Source: Prinia subflava (taxonomy: Eukaryota; Chordata; Aves; Passeriformes; Cisticolidae). From it: DNA of 64,000 nt. Made by a program: the position numbers and the translations under genes. The notes under the pieces were generated by a model. It was not told the DNA's origin. It made no database searches and saw only the letters and a list, made by a program, of their open reading frames with translations. Below are positions 20,561-32,259 of this stretch, one piece after another. Position 1 is the first letter of the stretch, and each line of letters starts with the position of its first letter. The DNA lies in NCBI RefSeq assembly GCF_021018805.1, contig NC_086247.1, forward strand, positions 138,735,602 to 138,799,601, read 5' to 3'.

Positions 20561-23500
20561 TTCCCTTCTTTCCGTCTTTCCAGAGGAACTCGAATCCATC
20601 CATCACAGTGCTCTCCCATCACATGCAAGCCCTCCTACCACAGCTGTTATTCTCACAGTGTTGTAGTAACAGCACAAGGAACTCTAGCTCCTCCTGCTTG
20701 TTCCCAAAGCTGCCCCACATTTGTATCTACATTTTAGGTGGGTACCTGCTCATAAGGTTTTATTATTCTTGAGGTCCCTTTTGTTCCTGTCACCCTGTAT
20801 CCTTTTTTCTCAATCCATGTCCACAAGCTGCCTGATATAACTAGGGTTATGGTTGTCCTCTTCATTGTTCTAGCTGATTGCTTTGATATGGCTTCTGTGC
20901 ATATCCAGCTTACAAAGTCCTCATGACACTCAAATCCTCACTAAAAATTAATTTCTGAAAGGCTCTGCAGGAAAATGAGGCCTTGAGTAGCAGACTGATG
21001 TATTGCACTGGGAGAAAACCCCCAGAAAATACAGCACCATGTGGGGATAGTGATACAGGTGCAGAATCACCTTAGGGCACAGTGCTGTGTCTCTGGGACC
21101 TTGTTGCTTCCACAAGTGCAGTGGTGTGGTACAGGATGCTGCTGCCCAGCAGAGCTTGTCCCCCTTGCATCTGACACATTTCTGGTGTGTCACTTCTAGG
21201 TCTAGAGCAGTCAGGCTCTGAGCCACAGCCTCGCTGTGCTGTGTGCTTGTACTGGGTCTCTGGTCACTGAGGAATTGTGTTCTTAGAACAGGAGGTCTGC
21301 CCTCATAGGAACAAATCTGCAAGTTCAATTTTTTTTATACTCTCCAGAGGTACAGGCTGTGTTTTTGCTTAACAGAATTTTGTACCTTTGGAAAAAGAAA
21401 AGGTAGACGAAGAATCTCTTTAAATAATTTTGCGAACAAACTAGTTAAAGGTCTGTGCCATGTTCAACTGAAGAAAAATTAGTATTTCCAGCCTGGGCTG
21501 CTTTGGAGAGAAGCCACACTGTTCACTGGAAAGTTCTCTTCCCAGTGTTTTCCCTTGCTTATCACAAAATTACCACCAAGGTTGTCTTCTAGTACAAAAT
21601 TCTTCTAAACATCATGGGTAACTTGGGGTCAGTTTGTTTAAAACAAGGGTTAGGATTTACTTGAGGCTAACCTGTGCCTGGAGATAAAATCTCCTTCTCC
21701 ACAAATCCTCTTAGTTGAAAGTCTTGATCCACTGCTTTTGCAGACCTGTTTCTCATACTTTCTTTAAGCAGAGTGTTGGTTTGCTTTCTCTTGCAGGACC
21801 TCCCTGCTTCTTTTCATGCTTCCCATTGTCTTTTTGTTGTATCTAACCTGTAAACAATAGTATTTCCCTTCCCCTAGTATTTTGTGAAGCAATAGTAAAT
21901 ACAGCTGTATTCAAGAAACAGGTTGTGTTCAAAAGGTGATTCTCACACTGCAATGTAATTTTTTTACTGCTTTGTTTCTTGTGTAGACTGAATCTCCATA
22001 CTGCATTTCCCATGGCTCATAGAGGGATCAATTAGCTGAACTTCATGGGTCTTACCTTTATTGAACATGTATTTTTGGGAGGTCTCTACAGTAAAGAGAC
22101 TTCTTTAACACAGTCTGTTACATTAGAAAGCAGAAGTTCCCTGCAAATTTTTGAGAGGCGCTCTACCCTTCAGGATTCATTCTATTTTCCCTTGTTGTTA
22201 TGGGGAAAACCACATTTGATTTGTTTCACAGAATGACTTCAGAGATAGGTTTTTGTTCCCATGCTGAGCTTTCTTGTGCATACAGATTTGTAGTCAATGT
22301 AAACAGTGCAGCCCTGTACAGGAACTCTGCATGGAACAACTCCCAGAATATGTCTTGTAGGTATTATGCTCACAGCCCAACAGGGGAAGTAAAAGCCCCA
22401 GAAATTACGAAGGCATAGTCTCTCACTTGTGGTGCTGACTCTGTGAGATGGAACAATTTGCATAATTCTGTTTTGTATTTTCTCATGTTGGACAGAGGAA
22501 AGACATTGCTTTCCTGCAGAGAAAAGGTAAACATGTTAGAAGTTGGATTGTTGGGGGTAAAGAGCTGTAGTACTTACATTCTTTCTGAGTATTTCTGTCT
22601 GAAGTTTGGTTTTCTAAACCCATTCTCTAGGAGCAATTTCTAGAGATATTCAGGACAAGAAAAAGAACTGGGAGAATGCATAGAGGCTTCGTAGTCCAGG
22701 CAATCAGCTAAATGGTACTTAATATTAGATTAATTATAAAAAGTAATTACATAGGGGGAGGTAACACATGTAACCATCCAGCCATATGAAGTGTCACTGC
22801 CTTGTCTCTTTGAACCAGTTTTCCTGGCTTAATTTTCTCTAGTCCAGTGGTGCACTACTTTTATAGAGGGATGGGATTTCAGAGTCCATACTCTGAATGG
22901 AAACTACAGTATCCAATACATGGGAGGGTGAGTACTTACCCATTGCAGTAGATAAAAAGAATCATTACCAACTCCATAATGAAATAAGATTCAGAGATTT
23001 TTTTTTTACTCCATAATTAAAATATATAGAATTGTTCTGTGAATCTTGAGGTGATTCATAGTTCTTCTTTTTGACAATTATCTTTGGACCCAATCAAAAG
23101 ATGGTTTGCTGTAATTGCTTGATGTCTGAGCTTGCAAAGTAAGATCTCATTTGAAATGACCATGATTTGTTTTGTTGAGACATTAAAGACCTTAGTGATT
23201 ACAGTTCTGCTCTAAACCCCATGTTTAAGAGGGTTTGCATTGCAGTTGGCTTATGAATCTGGAATATTATAATTTTCAGTTATCCTAAGAATGCAAATGC
23301 TTACAGTTAGCAACAGACTTAAACACTTCTGCCACTTAGGCTGTTACGATTTTAGTCCTCCTTTTTACTGTAGACAGTATTTTAAATCTTTGAACTGTGG
23401 TGCAGCAAGTAATTTTATATTTCTTCTATGATACAGATAATAAAATATGTCCTCTGCATTTGTTCTGTAAGTTACTGTTCCATTGCACTGTTGAAATCTT

Positions 23501-26500
23501 TGATGAGATAAAGAATAATATGTCTGGTGCTTTCCTTCCTCAGATGTGAGCAGAGATTACTGAAATGAGGATGCATTTCAAAGAGCAATGGTTTTGAAGG
23601 GTTGGTCTCTAAATGCCCCAGTCTGCAGAGCTCACCAAAGAAGTAAGAAAACAAACCCCTGAAAAAGCCAATCACATTGTCAGCCAGCTTTAACTCACCC
23701 AACAAACATTTTTAACTTTGGGGATTTTCCAAACAGAAAAAAGGTCAAAACAAATGCTGTCAAGTCATGGTTGGAGATGGAGCACTTCTTACCTTCCAGA
23801 ATCACTTTATGATTAATAATTTGTTTAAGTAAATGGTGGCCTGCAAAGAGTATGTCTCTGTCACTTACAAAACACAGTTTCTAATGAAGAGAGCAGAAAT
23901 AACACTTTGGATGTCTGACAAACTCTGTGAGATAGCTCTTAATGGGAAGAGAAGCATTTTTTTCTAGCTAGATATCTAAAGTTCCTGAACCCTGCCCTGG
24001 CAAAAAACTTGCTTTTTATCCTTATAAATTATAAAGGGGGAATACAGACATCTCTGTTTGTCTTGGTTTAATTTTATCCCACATGTATAGGGTTACAAGT
24101 ATGTGGCAGTTAGGCATAAGTGATAGGATTTTATGCTCCAAATGCTGGTAAGAGAGAAGCTTCAGATCACATAGGTTAGTGCAGGCTTGATTCAAAGACA
24201 CCTAGTCCAAATCTACACTTTTTTAGATCCTACCCACCATTGCAGCAGAAGACCATAAATATTAACAACTGCCAGCTGCTCACTCCTGGTAGGGACAACT
24301 TCTCCTGGGGTTAATCTTTCTAAGTCAGTAGTGACCTTTAATTGCCAGGCTGACCCAGGGACTTTTGAAGCCTGAGAATGCAAAGAAGGGTTTGCCATCT
24401 TCATATCCCATTCCTAGCAAGACTTTGTCCTCCTGAGTCTAGTAAGAGCAGGACATATTCCTATTTTTTTTTCTCAGGTGAAGAAACAGTGAACAATGAT
24501 GCCATACCATGGCCATTTCTATTCCTCAGATTTGTGCAACATATGGGTTTGAGTATGTGTGCACACATTTTCATCTAGCATCTTTATTCTGTTTTTCAAA
24601 CAAGATTGATGGAATTTTTTGGTTGTTTTTGTTGTCCTTGGAGTTTATTAAGCTAGAGCTTTCAGAGCTGTGCTTCACTTGTTCTCATGTTTTTCCTGGC
24701 AAAGAGTAAAATTCAATGCAAGCCTTTTTCTGCTGGATGTTTTTCTTTTCTGCGATAAACACAAAGTATGCAGTTGGTGTCATGAGAGCATTAGGTGCAG
24801 GATTCAGCTGACACTTCCCAGCAGAAAAGTCTCCATCTTGCCAGGCCTTTGAGGAGACATGACAGTGATTCATTTTGGTGATAACACAGTAGGAACACAA
24901 GTCCAATTGTTTGCTATGTAGGTCAGAATGGGATATGTTGGCATCTCTGTTTGCAGACTTTACAAAAATGTCTGGGAATGGGAAGCATGACAGCAAACAA
25001 CCTATTCTGATATAACTTAAATTGCTCTGCTGGTGGAAGTAGGCTGTGAACAGTTTGCTGTCAAATGATTGCTGTCTAGCTGGCAGAGCTGGACGTTGTC
25101 TGTATATGAGGAGGTTTAATTTTTCACATTAGAGAGCTCGTTTACTCTTTACCCAAGCTCTGCAAAAAAAGTCTGTCTCTGTGCCAAGGAGAAAGCCCTT
25201 AGAAATACTTACTCTTGCTGTTCCATTATGAGTTCCTTATAGGAGCTGATGTACATGATGTACGTAAAAATCAGAGGAAATTGACAGTTAACTTGGTTAG
25301 CTGGAGACTTTTCTTGCAGCCTTGTGCCTTTTAATGTCTATACTTCAGAACCTTCTTCAGCAGTCAGTTTGGGTTTTGCTTGTTCAGTCAAAACTGGCTT
25401 TGGGAACGTAATTTTTTTAACACATTAAAACATTTTGCTGCACACCCCATTGCACGTCATGCATGAAAATGACGTGTCTTTTTATGGAAGTCTACCAGCT
25501 CTCCCTGATGTCTGTTTCTTCCAGGAAGCCTCTGGTTACTGAAGATGAAGAACAAAGCTTTTCTCTCTTTCCCTATGTGACTGCTTCAATGAGGACCCTA
25601 GGACTGCTTTTGTTTGGCATGTTTGGGTGATGCATCTCCTTTAAATTAACTGTCAGCTTCTTCTCATACCAGTGGGAGAAATGCAAAATACCTTACAGCA
25701 TTGCTCAAATATATAAGGTGACAAACATTACAGCCAAAACTATATTTTTTTTAGGTTCCACACCACACACATTCAAGGAAAAATACTCTCTCTTTGTCAC
25801 ATGTCTTGAGAGCTGAATAGATTTTTGAAGCAGTTGGAGGCAGTGTTCCAAGATCAGAGATCAGAACATGTACCCTTTGTTTTCTTCCTGAAAGAAGGAA
25901 ATAAATTCTGATGGCTGGACATAATGTTGTCTGTGATCATACTTTGTCTTGGCATGTTTATTAGCACAATGTGGACTTCCATGAAATTGTTCTCCTCCCT
26001 CTATCAATACTAAGCATTTATAAAATTACTTTCTCTAGAGTTTTGTTGGTTATCTTAAAATGAAAATCTGTCTCATATGGGAAGGATACCCAGTCAGGTG
26101 ATAATAGGTTTGATAACAATATGAGCAACAATTTGAGGCTGCAACACAGTTCAGAAGGGAAGTGGGTGGTAACTGATGTTTTTATTTCAGCCTCATCAAA
26201 AGAATTCAATTGAATCTATTTTTTTGTTGCTGGTGAGGCTTATTTTAAAATAAAAAACCCCAAAACAACCTAACAGGGAACTGTGTACATGCCCAAAGGT
26301 GAGATTTCTCTTCTAGCAGAGCTAAAGCCCTAGACAGTCTTTGTGGAAGTATCTGTAGTTCAATGTGTTTCCACAATAGTCCCTAGCTGAGGATCTTGAT
26401 TGTTCTTGATCATGAAGAAAGACATAAAGAAGGAGGAGATCTTGATTGCTGCTGCTGCACTCTTATGTGAAATGCATGCCAACACAGAGCAGAGCACCAC

Positions 26501-27380
26501 ATTCTGATACAGAGAAGCATCTGTATGTAAATGAACTTGAGTTTTCAAAGGGCTCCAGTGTTGAGACCCCAATCTTTTCAGCAACTTTGAAAATTCACTA
26601 AAAAAATCAATTACAGACTAGTTAATGCTGGGAAGAGGAAACGGAGCATGTCCTCTGCTGAAGCATCACGCTGTGATGAATGGCCAGTGGGTCTGGTGAG
26701 CCAGTGGTCTGTTCCAGTTCGGTCTTTGTTCCTGTAAATGAGCCAGTGTATATCTGCAAGAACGGGAAGTTGTCTGGAAACTTGAGCCAACTGATCCAAC
26801 AAATAGCTCAGTTGTTGCTGTGATAAAAGCATAGGATGACTAGTTCAAATGTTTAAATAATGGTGATATTTTTAATTACATAAGTTATTATAGCCTTCTT
26901 TAACACTGCCATTACTGTTTGTTGCTGAAAAAAGTAAAAGAAAAGAATATCGATCATGTGCTACACTCCAGTCTTTCCATATAAATATCTCTAAAACCAG
27001 AATAAGAAGTAGCACAATAGGATAAAAACCATCTTTTGCTAAATCTTTATCACACACAGGTTGACTGCCAGGCATAAAGATTGTATTTAGATTTGGATGG
27101 TGTAATAATTGCTGTTATATTAGGCTATTTTTATATGCATTTATTTCATGCACTTATCTAAATAAAGCTACTTTTAAGAAGTGCTAGGTTTGGTCTGATT
27201 CCTATAAAAATTAAGAGACATGGAGTCTCCCTTGATTTTCTCCTTTGGTGGGAACGGTGCTGCTGAGAAGATGCTCAAAATCCTGACATTGTTCAAAGCT
27301 GGATTTCTAGGTTGCTCATGAAAGTTTTCTTATTCCTCCCTCACAGTTCTGAGACATTTTATACACGTCTACATAAAAGG
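20561..27380. other. Intergenic, no gene seen
   Basis: About 6.8 kb of A+T-rich sequence shows no coding exon, RNA gene or recognisable young repeat. Open frames such as 21328-20948 (126 codons, minus) show no family resemblance. Confidence 0.55.
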
Positions 27381-27512
27381 TGGGGTTTGTTTGTTTGTTT
27401 GTTTGGGGGGTTTTTTTGGTTTTTGTTGTTGTTGATGTTTGTTTTTTGGGTTTTTTGTTTTGTGGGGTTTTTTGGGGGTTTTTTTTGGGTTTTTTTTGGT
27501 TTTTTTTTTTGC
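27381..27512 (+). repeat. G/T-rich low-complexity tract with repeated G-runs
   Basis: The plus strand is almost entirely T and G for about 130 bases. It starts as (TTTG)n and continues as T-runs separated by G-runs of 3 to 6, several on one strand, so a G-quadruplex is possible. The open frame read through it (27312-27557, rich in Phe, Gly and Trp) is an artefact of composition. Confidence 0.88.
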
Positions 27513-27779
27513 ATAATCAGTGGAGGTAGAGTAGGAGAATTTTCCCATAATCAGTAAAAATATTAAATTCTGCTGTGGTCTAACACCATGCAATTGTAGC
27601 ACTACCAGAGAGTGACTGTGGCTATACCACTCCATCCTCGAGTGAAACCCGTCAGCAAAAAAATGCCTGCGTTCTCTGGTGGCTCTGTGCAGGCTAAGAG
27701 AGGAAAACACTGGAGACTTTTGCCCGTGCCTCTGGAGAGAAACTTGTGCCGCACCTTCAGGAGCGACTTGATGAGCTGC

Positions 27780-28200
27780 TCGGAGGCAGCAGCTTCATGC
27801 AAGGTTTGCACAGGTTTAGCCGAGTTTCGCACGCCTTTGGCTGAGCCTGGCCCCCTTCCAGCTGCGGCTGCCCCCGGGGGCGCTGCCCTGCCCTGTCCCC
27901 ACGCCCGCGGGGCCGGGAGGGTGTCCCGGACACAGCCGCGTCCCCTGCTCCTCCGGCTCCGTCAGCAGCACAGGAAGGTACAAACTCGGGTTTCTGCTGC
28001 CTTTCTGAGCTGCTGCAGCCTGCCGGCGGTAAATACCAGGGCAGTTTCCGATGACTCGCGTTCTCTTTCTGTTCGCTCAGAAGAAGGCTGGCGTGGGCTG
28101 TGTTCCTGAGGCAGCCGCCCCAGCTCGGCTGTGCCCGTGCCCACGCAGCCCCCGTGACGCAGAGATGCTGGCGGAGGGGAGCTCAGGAGCTGCTCTCCTT
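27780..28200. promoter_or_regulatory. Isolated small CpG-rich island
   Basis: A G+C-rich, CpG-rich patch stands out from A+T-rich surroundings: CCCCCGGGGGCGCTG, CCCGCGGGGCCGGGAGGG, CCGGACACAGCCGCG. No protein family is recognised in its open frames. Possible plus-strand donors follow (GGAAG|GTACAA near 27975, GGCG|GTAAAT near 28028, AAGAG|GTAACA near 28275). It could be the promoter and non-coding first exon of a + strand gene; in human the next gene beyond MTPAP is JCAD. An orphan island is the alternative. Confidence 0.45.
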
Positions 28201-31200
28201 GGGAAATCCCCCTGTGCAAGAGTTCTCTGCAATAGCACGGACTCTGCATCTTTGGCTTCTCGAGCTGACCAAGAGGTAACATGAGCATCTCCATCCTCAC
28301 CCGATGTGATTTTGGAGCTGGGAGTAATTGTGTTCAATGCTTGAACAAGGTGCTGCGCTAATCGGGGAAATTTTAGGGTCTCAGGATCCTCCCCCACTGC
28401 CCCTCCTCGGGGATTCCCTGGGAAGCTGCATTCCCCACATCATCTAAGTCCCTAGGGATGGGAGTGATGGCTGCTCTGCTTTCTGTTGGCAGAAAAAATC
28501 ACCTTCAACCTTCCAAAAACGGACAGAGGAAACCTTGATTGCTGTGACACTCCTGGGTTTTGCTCCAATTCTGAAACCTTGGGCAAAGTGCTCTATTTCT
28601 TCCTGGAAATGTAAATTCTAGCTGAGGGAAGTTAATAAATCCGTTAACATGGAAAGGGCCCAATTCCCTCCTTTGCCTATCTCATCTGCAAAGTCCCTGG
28701 GAGTGTTTGTATGCTGCTCACCCCTGTCAGAGATACAATGCACAGCATGTTTTCTCTTGATATAACACTGGAGGGAGAAGACATTTTTTACACAGACAGC
28801 ATGAAAACTGTGTTAACTCTGTTTTCTCCCTTTTAAGGCATTTACATAGCTTGAAGAAATTCCGCTTGTATTTTATAACCAGAGAGCAAAGGCAGGCAGA
28901 TGGTTGCTGTCAGCATGTGAGTGGCCCTGTACTGCTCCGAGCCTGAGAGCAGGCACTGCTGATGGACTTTGAGTGAGCACCAGCTTGCTACGGGCACCTG
29001 GATTACAAAACAGGTGCCAGTGAGTTAATTTTCTCATCATCCACTTCAATTCGAAACAGGAAACCTTTTCCTGTCTTGGAAAATGGTTGCTTCTTGAATG
29101 GTAAAGTCCACAAGAGAAACCCCCTCTGTCTTTCAGAGAGATACTTTTTGATATGTGATTCTTGAGACAGTTTGACTGCAGCCTGTAAATATGAAGCTTA
29201 ATATTGTAAGCAATTACCTTCACGCTGGATAAACACAGGCCTTTTGCCTATCACCCATCTGAAACACCAGTGCATTACAAGGTGGAGCCCCATTTTCCCC
29301 TGGGTGGACATCTCCAGGATCCTTAGGGGTTTGCTCTCTCCCTGTGCTGTAGCTGCTCTGTCCCTTGTGCATATAGAGGTGCTGTGCCCTTGCAGGCAGC
29401 TGCTGCATCTGTACCCAGTGTGCTGTGTGCCCCAGTGAGTCCCCACGGCAACAAGGTGCCTGCCCCCATCACCTTTGTCACCCAGCCTCAGCTGGCAGTG
29501 CACTGCAAGCCCCCACCACTCATTTTCTGGGAGCCCAGCAGAGAGGTAGGGATACACCAAATGGTGAGGTGCATCCCTGGCTTCCTCTGCAGGTGAGGAC
29601 TCAGCATCCCACTGTGAGCCCTCTGCAGCTCCCCCTGGGACTCAGGTGCCCAGCCCTAGCCCAGGGCAGGTGCTGCCTTGTGACCTCTTGTGCTTCTCTG
29701 CCTTTTGATTCATGCTTTTCGTCATGTTAGAACTGCACAAGTCAGGGCCTGGGCCTTGTGCCATCCCCCCTCTTCTGGCCTTCTCACACCTATCTCTGAA
29801 TCTTACTTTCTCTCCCTTGTGCTGGGTAGGCTCTTCATTGAGAAAAGTAATTCCTGCTTTGAATATTTTCTCTCTCACCTGCCAGCTTAGTCAGTGCTGG
29901 AGACGTGAACCATTTACACCTTTCTGGTGCTAAGTCCACGTTCTGGATAAATGTTGTCTCTCCTTTGCACATTCAACAACTGGAAAAGGGCAGATCCTGA
30001 CAGTCAGAAGGCAGCAAAGCACGCTCTCCCATTTAGATTTTGAGTTTATCCTCAGCATTAATAGAAAAAAACTTCTATCTGTGTGGAGTTTAAACATAAC
30101 CAGTCCTTGGTGATGGCAAATAGCCTGTTGGAAAGCTCTCCATCCCATAGTGTGTAGGGACAACATGGACATGACCTTGCAGTAGCCTGTAAAGCATCGA
30201 GAGAGAGAGTTTGGGTGGTCTGCTCCCAGGAGTAGCAACTCAGTGGGTGGGGTGGTGCTGTAGATCATAATTTTGGATGACTTCAGTGCAGCACAGAAGA
30301 CCAAACTTCACACTGCTGTTCCTTGTCAAAAAACATTTACTGCTTAGCTGAACCACAGCCGAGCCTCCTCGTTGCTGCTCCGTGGAGTTCCACGTGGCAC
30401 CGCAGGGTGCAGGTTGTCCTGCTCTCGGGGTGCATGGCCCTGAATCAGCAGAGGTGGCAGCAGGGGCTGACAAAGCTGAGCACTCCTCCCCACCAAGCAT
30501 GTGCTCCCAGCCACGCTGATGGGCTCCATTCGAGGGTGTTTAGAAACATTCCACCACAAGTGCTTGGAAAAGCAAAGAAGATCTCTGGGTCTGCCAGCAA
30601 AAACATCTCCTAAAAGGAGAAGATAAATTACTTTTGCTATGTGGTAGGCTCACTTTCTAGAAAGACGAATGCCACCAATAGTGGTGGGAGGGATAAAGGA
30701 GGCAGCTTGTATAAGGAGGTGATTTCTTTCACCATGAAATTATGCATCTGTTCTGCCTGCCACAGACCTTGCGGCATCAGCCCTCCCTCCCTTGGCTCAG
30801 CTTCTTTCTCTCAGCATGAGGCTGCAAGCTGCTGTGCTAAAAATACATATTTTTAGCATGAAATAGCTGTTTCTGCAGGAGCACACGTCAAAGACGCCAA
30901 AGCACTACTTACAAGCTCTGAACCAACCTGCTTGGACTGCTCTCCTGAGGGTGGAGCATGAGGCCATTGATTAGAAAGGGCTTTGCTGACATCCCCGGTG
31001 AACTGGGAGATCTTTCCCATCCCTCCATGGATTTCTCTGTGTCCTGGGTTTGCCTCAAGAGAATCTTTTTGGTAAGGAAACTGAATTTGAAAAAGAGTCT
31101 TCCCAGAAGGTTTGTTCACAGTCCTGTAAGCATGAACCAGAATAATGTTACCATTGATTCTGTGACATTTTCCTACAAATTTCTAATTATTCCTGGGCAA

Positions 31201-31404
31201 TTCTTTCAAGACCTGTTGGGTACATGTAGTAGCTGCAGTGTTTAATCCCTATGAAGAGGTGTAGACTTTTCTGTTTGGGCTGCAGGGTGACAAAGTCTGG
31301 TGTATCACATGCTTCTTACCAACAAAAAACTGCCATTCACTAAAAAAGTCAATCTATCAATCATTGAATGAAGAGATAAAAATCATAACAATTTGAAGCC
31401 AGGT
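28201..31404. other. Intergenic or intronic, no gene seen
   Basis: No coding exon is recognised. Overlapping open frames around 29200-29730 and 30240-30610 on both strands lack any family resemblance. If the island at 27.8 kb is a promoter, this may be an intron. Confidence 0.5.
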
Positions 31405-32005
31405 AACACTGGAATCAAAGACTGATAAGGCTGGATAAGACCAGTGGGAACCTTTGGAGATGATCTTGTCCAACTCCTGCTCAAAGCAAGTCAGCTAGAA
31501 CCAACTGCCCAGGGCCGTGTCCAGTTGATGTTCAATGTCTTCAAGGACGGAGGCAATTTTTCCATTTACCTCATGGGCAGCCTGCTGCAGTGTTTTACCA
31601 CTCTCACAGCAGAGCATGTTTTTCTTATGTTTAAATAGAATTTCTTGCATTTCAGCTTCTGTTCATTGCCTCTTGTCCTGTCACTGGGCACCACTGAAAA
31701 GAACTTGACTCTATCTCCTGTAAACCTTTCAGATGCTTATACACAAGGGTGAGTTCCTCCTTGAGTCTTCTCCAGGCTGAATAGTCCCAGCTCTCTGAAT
31801 TTCCCCCTCAATAAGAGGTGGCTCCAGTCCTGTAATCAACTTCATGGTCCTTCACTGGACTCTCTCCAGTGTGTCCATGTCCCTCTTGTACTGGTGAACC
31901 CCAGACTGGACACAGAACTCCAGGCACGAGAGGGGACCTGCTGGCAAAGATTTGTTTCATGCAGCCCATAACACCATTGGTCTTCTTTCCCGAAGTTTCC
32001 CAGAT
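31405..32005 (-). mobile_element. CR1 LINE fragment, 3' region
   Basis: Reverse-oriented CR1 shows the blocks CTTGTCCAACTCCTGCTCAA, CATTGCCTCTTGTCCTGTCA, CTTCTCCAGGCTGAATAGTC and CCCCAGACTGGACACAGAAC in the expected order. The part after 31950 (CATGCAGCCCATAACACC, then ATTGGTCTTCTTTCCC) belongs to the more 5' CR1 sequence. Confidence 0.9.
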
Positions 32006-32049
32006 CTTATTATTGGCTCTCCTGAAACAGAAGGAGTATTTTCTTTCTT

Positions 32050-32200
32050 CCAGTCTTTAGGTATCTCTCCCAATTGCCAAGGTTACAGAGTGACCTCACA
32101 ATGACATTAGCTAGCCCCTCAGCACTCCTGGGCACATCTTGTGAAGTCTCATGGACCTGCATATGTCCAGTTTTTTCAGATGTTCCCTAACATGACCACT
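32050..32200 (-). mobile_element. CR1 reverse-transcriptase remnant
   Basis: Read on the minus strand this segment resembles the start of the CR1 reverse-transcriptase region: an aspartate/proline-rich 'GPDE-HPRVLRELAD' type block followed by a short loop. It lies in the same orientation as the adjacent CR1 3' region, so the two are probably one copy with an internal deletion. It contains substitutions and is not an intact gene. Confidence 0.6.
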
Positions 32201-32259
32201 GAAGGTAAATCTTTCTTGCTCTGATCTCAGGGTAATTATAGCATCATTCAGCAAGGATG

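Noticed and set aside
27312..27557. Open frame rich in Phe, Gly, Val and Trp that looks like a membrane protein
   Set aside because: It is the translation of the T/G low-complexity tract.
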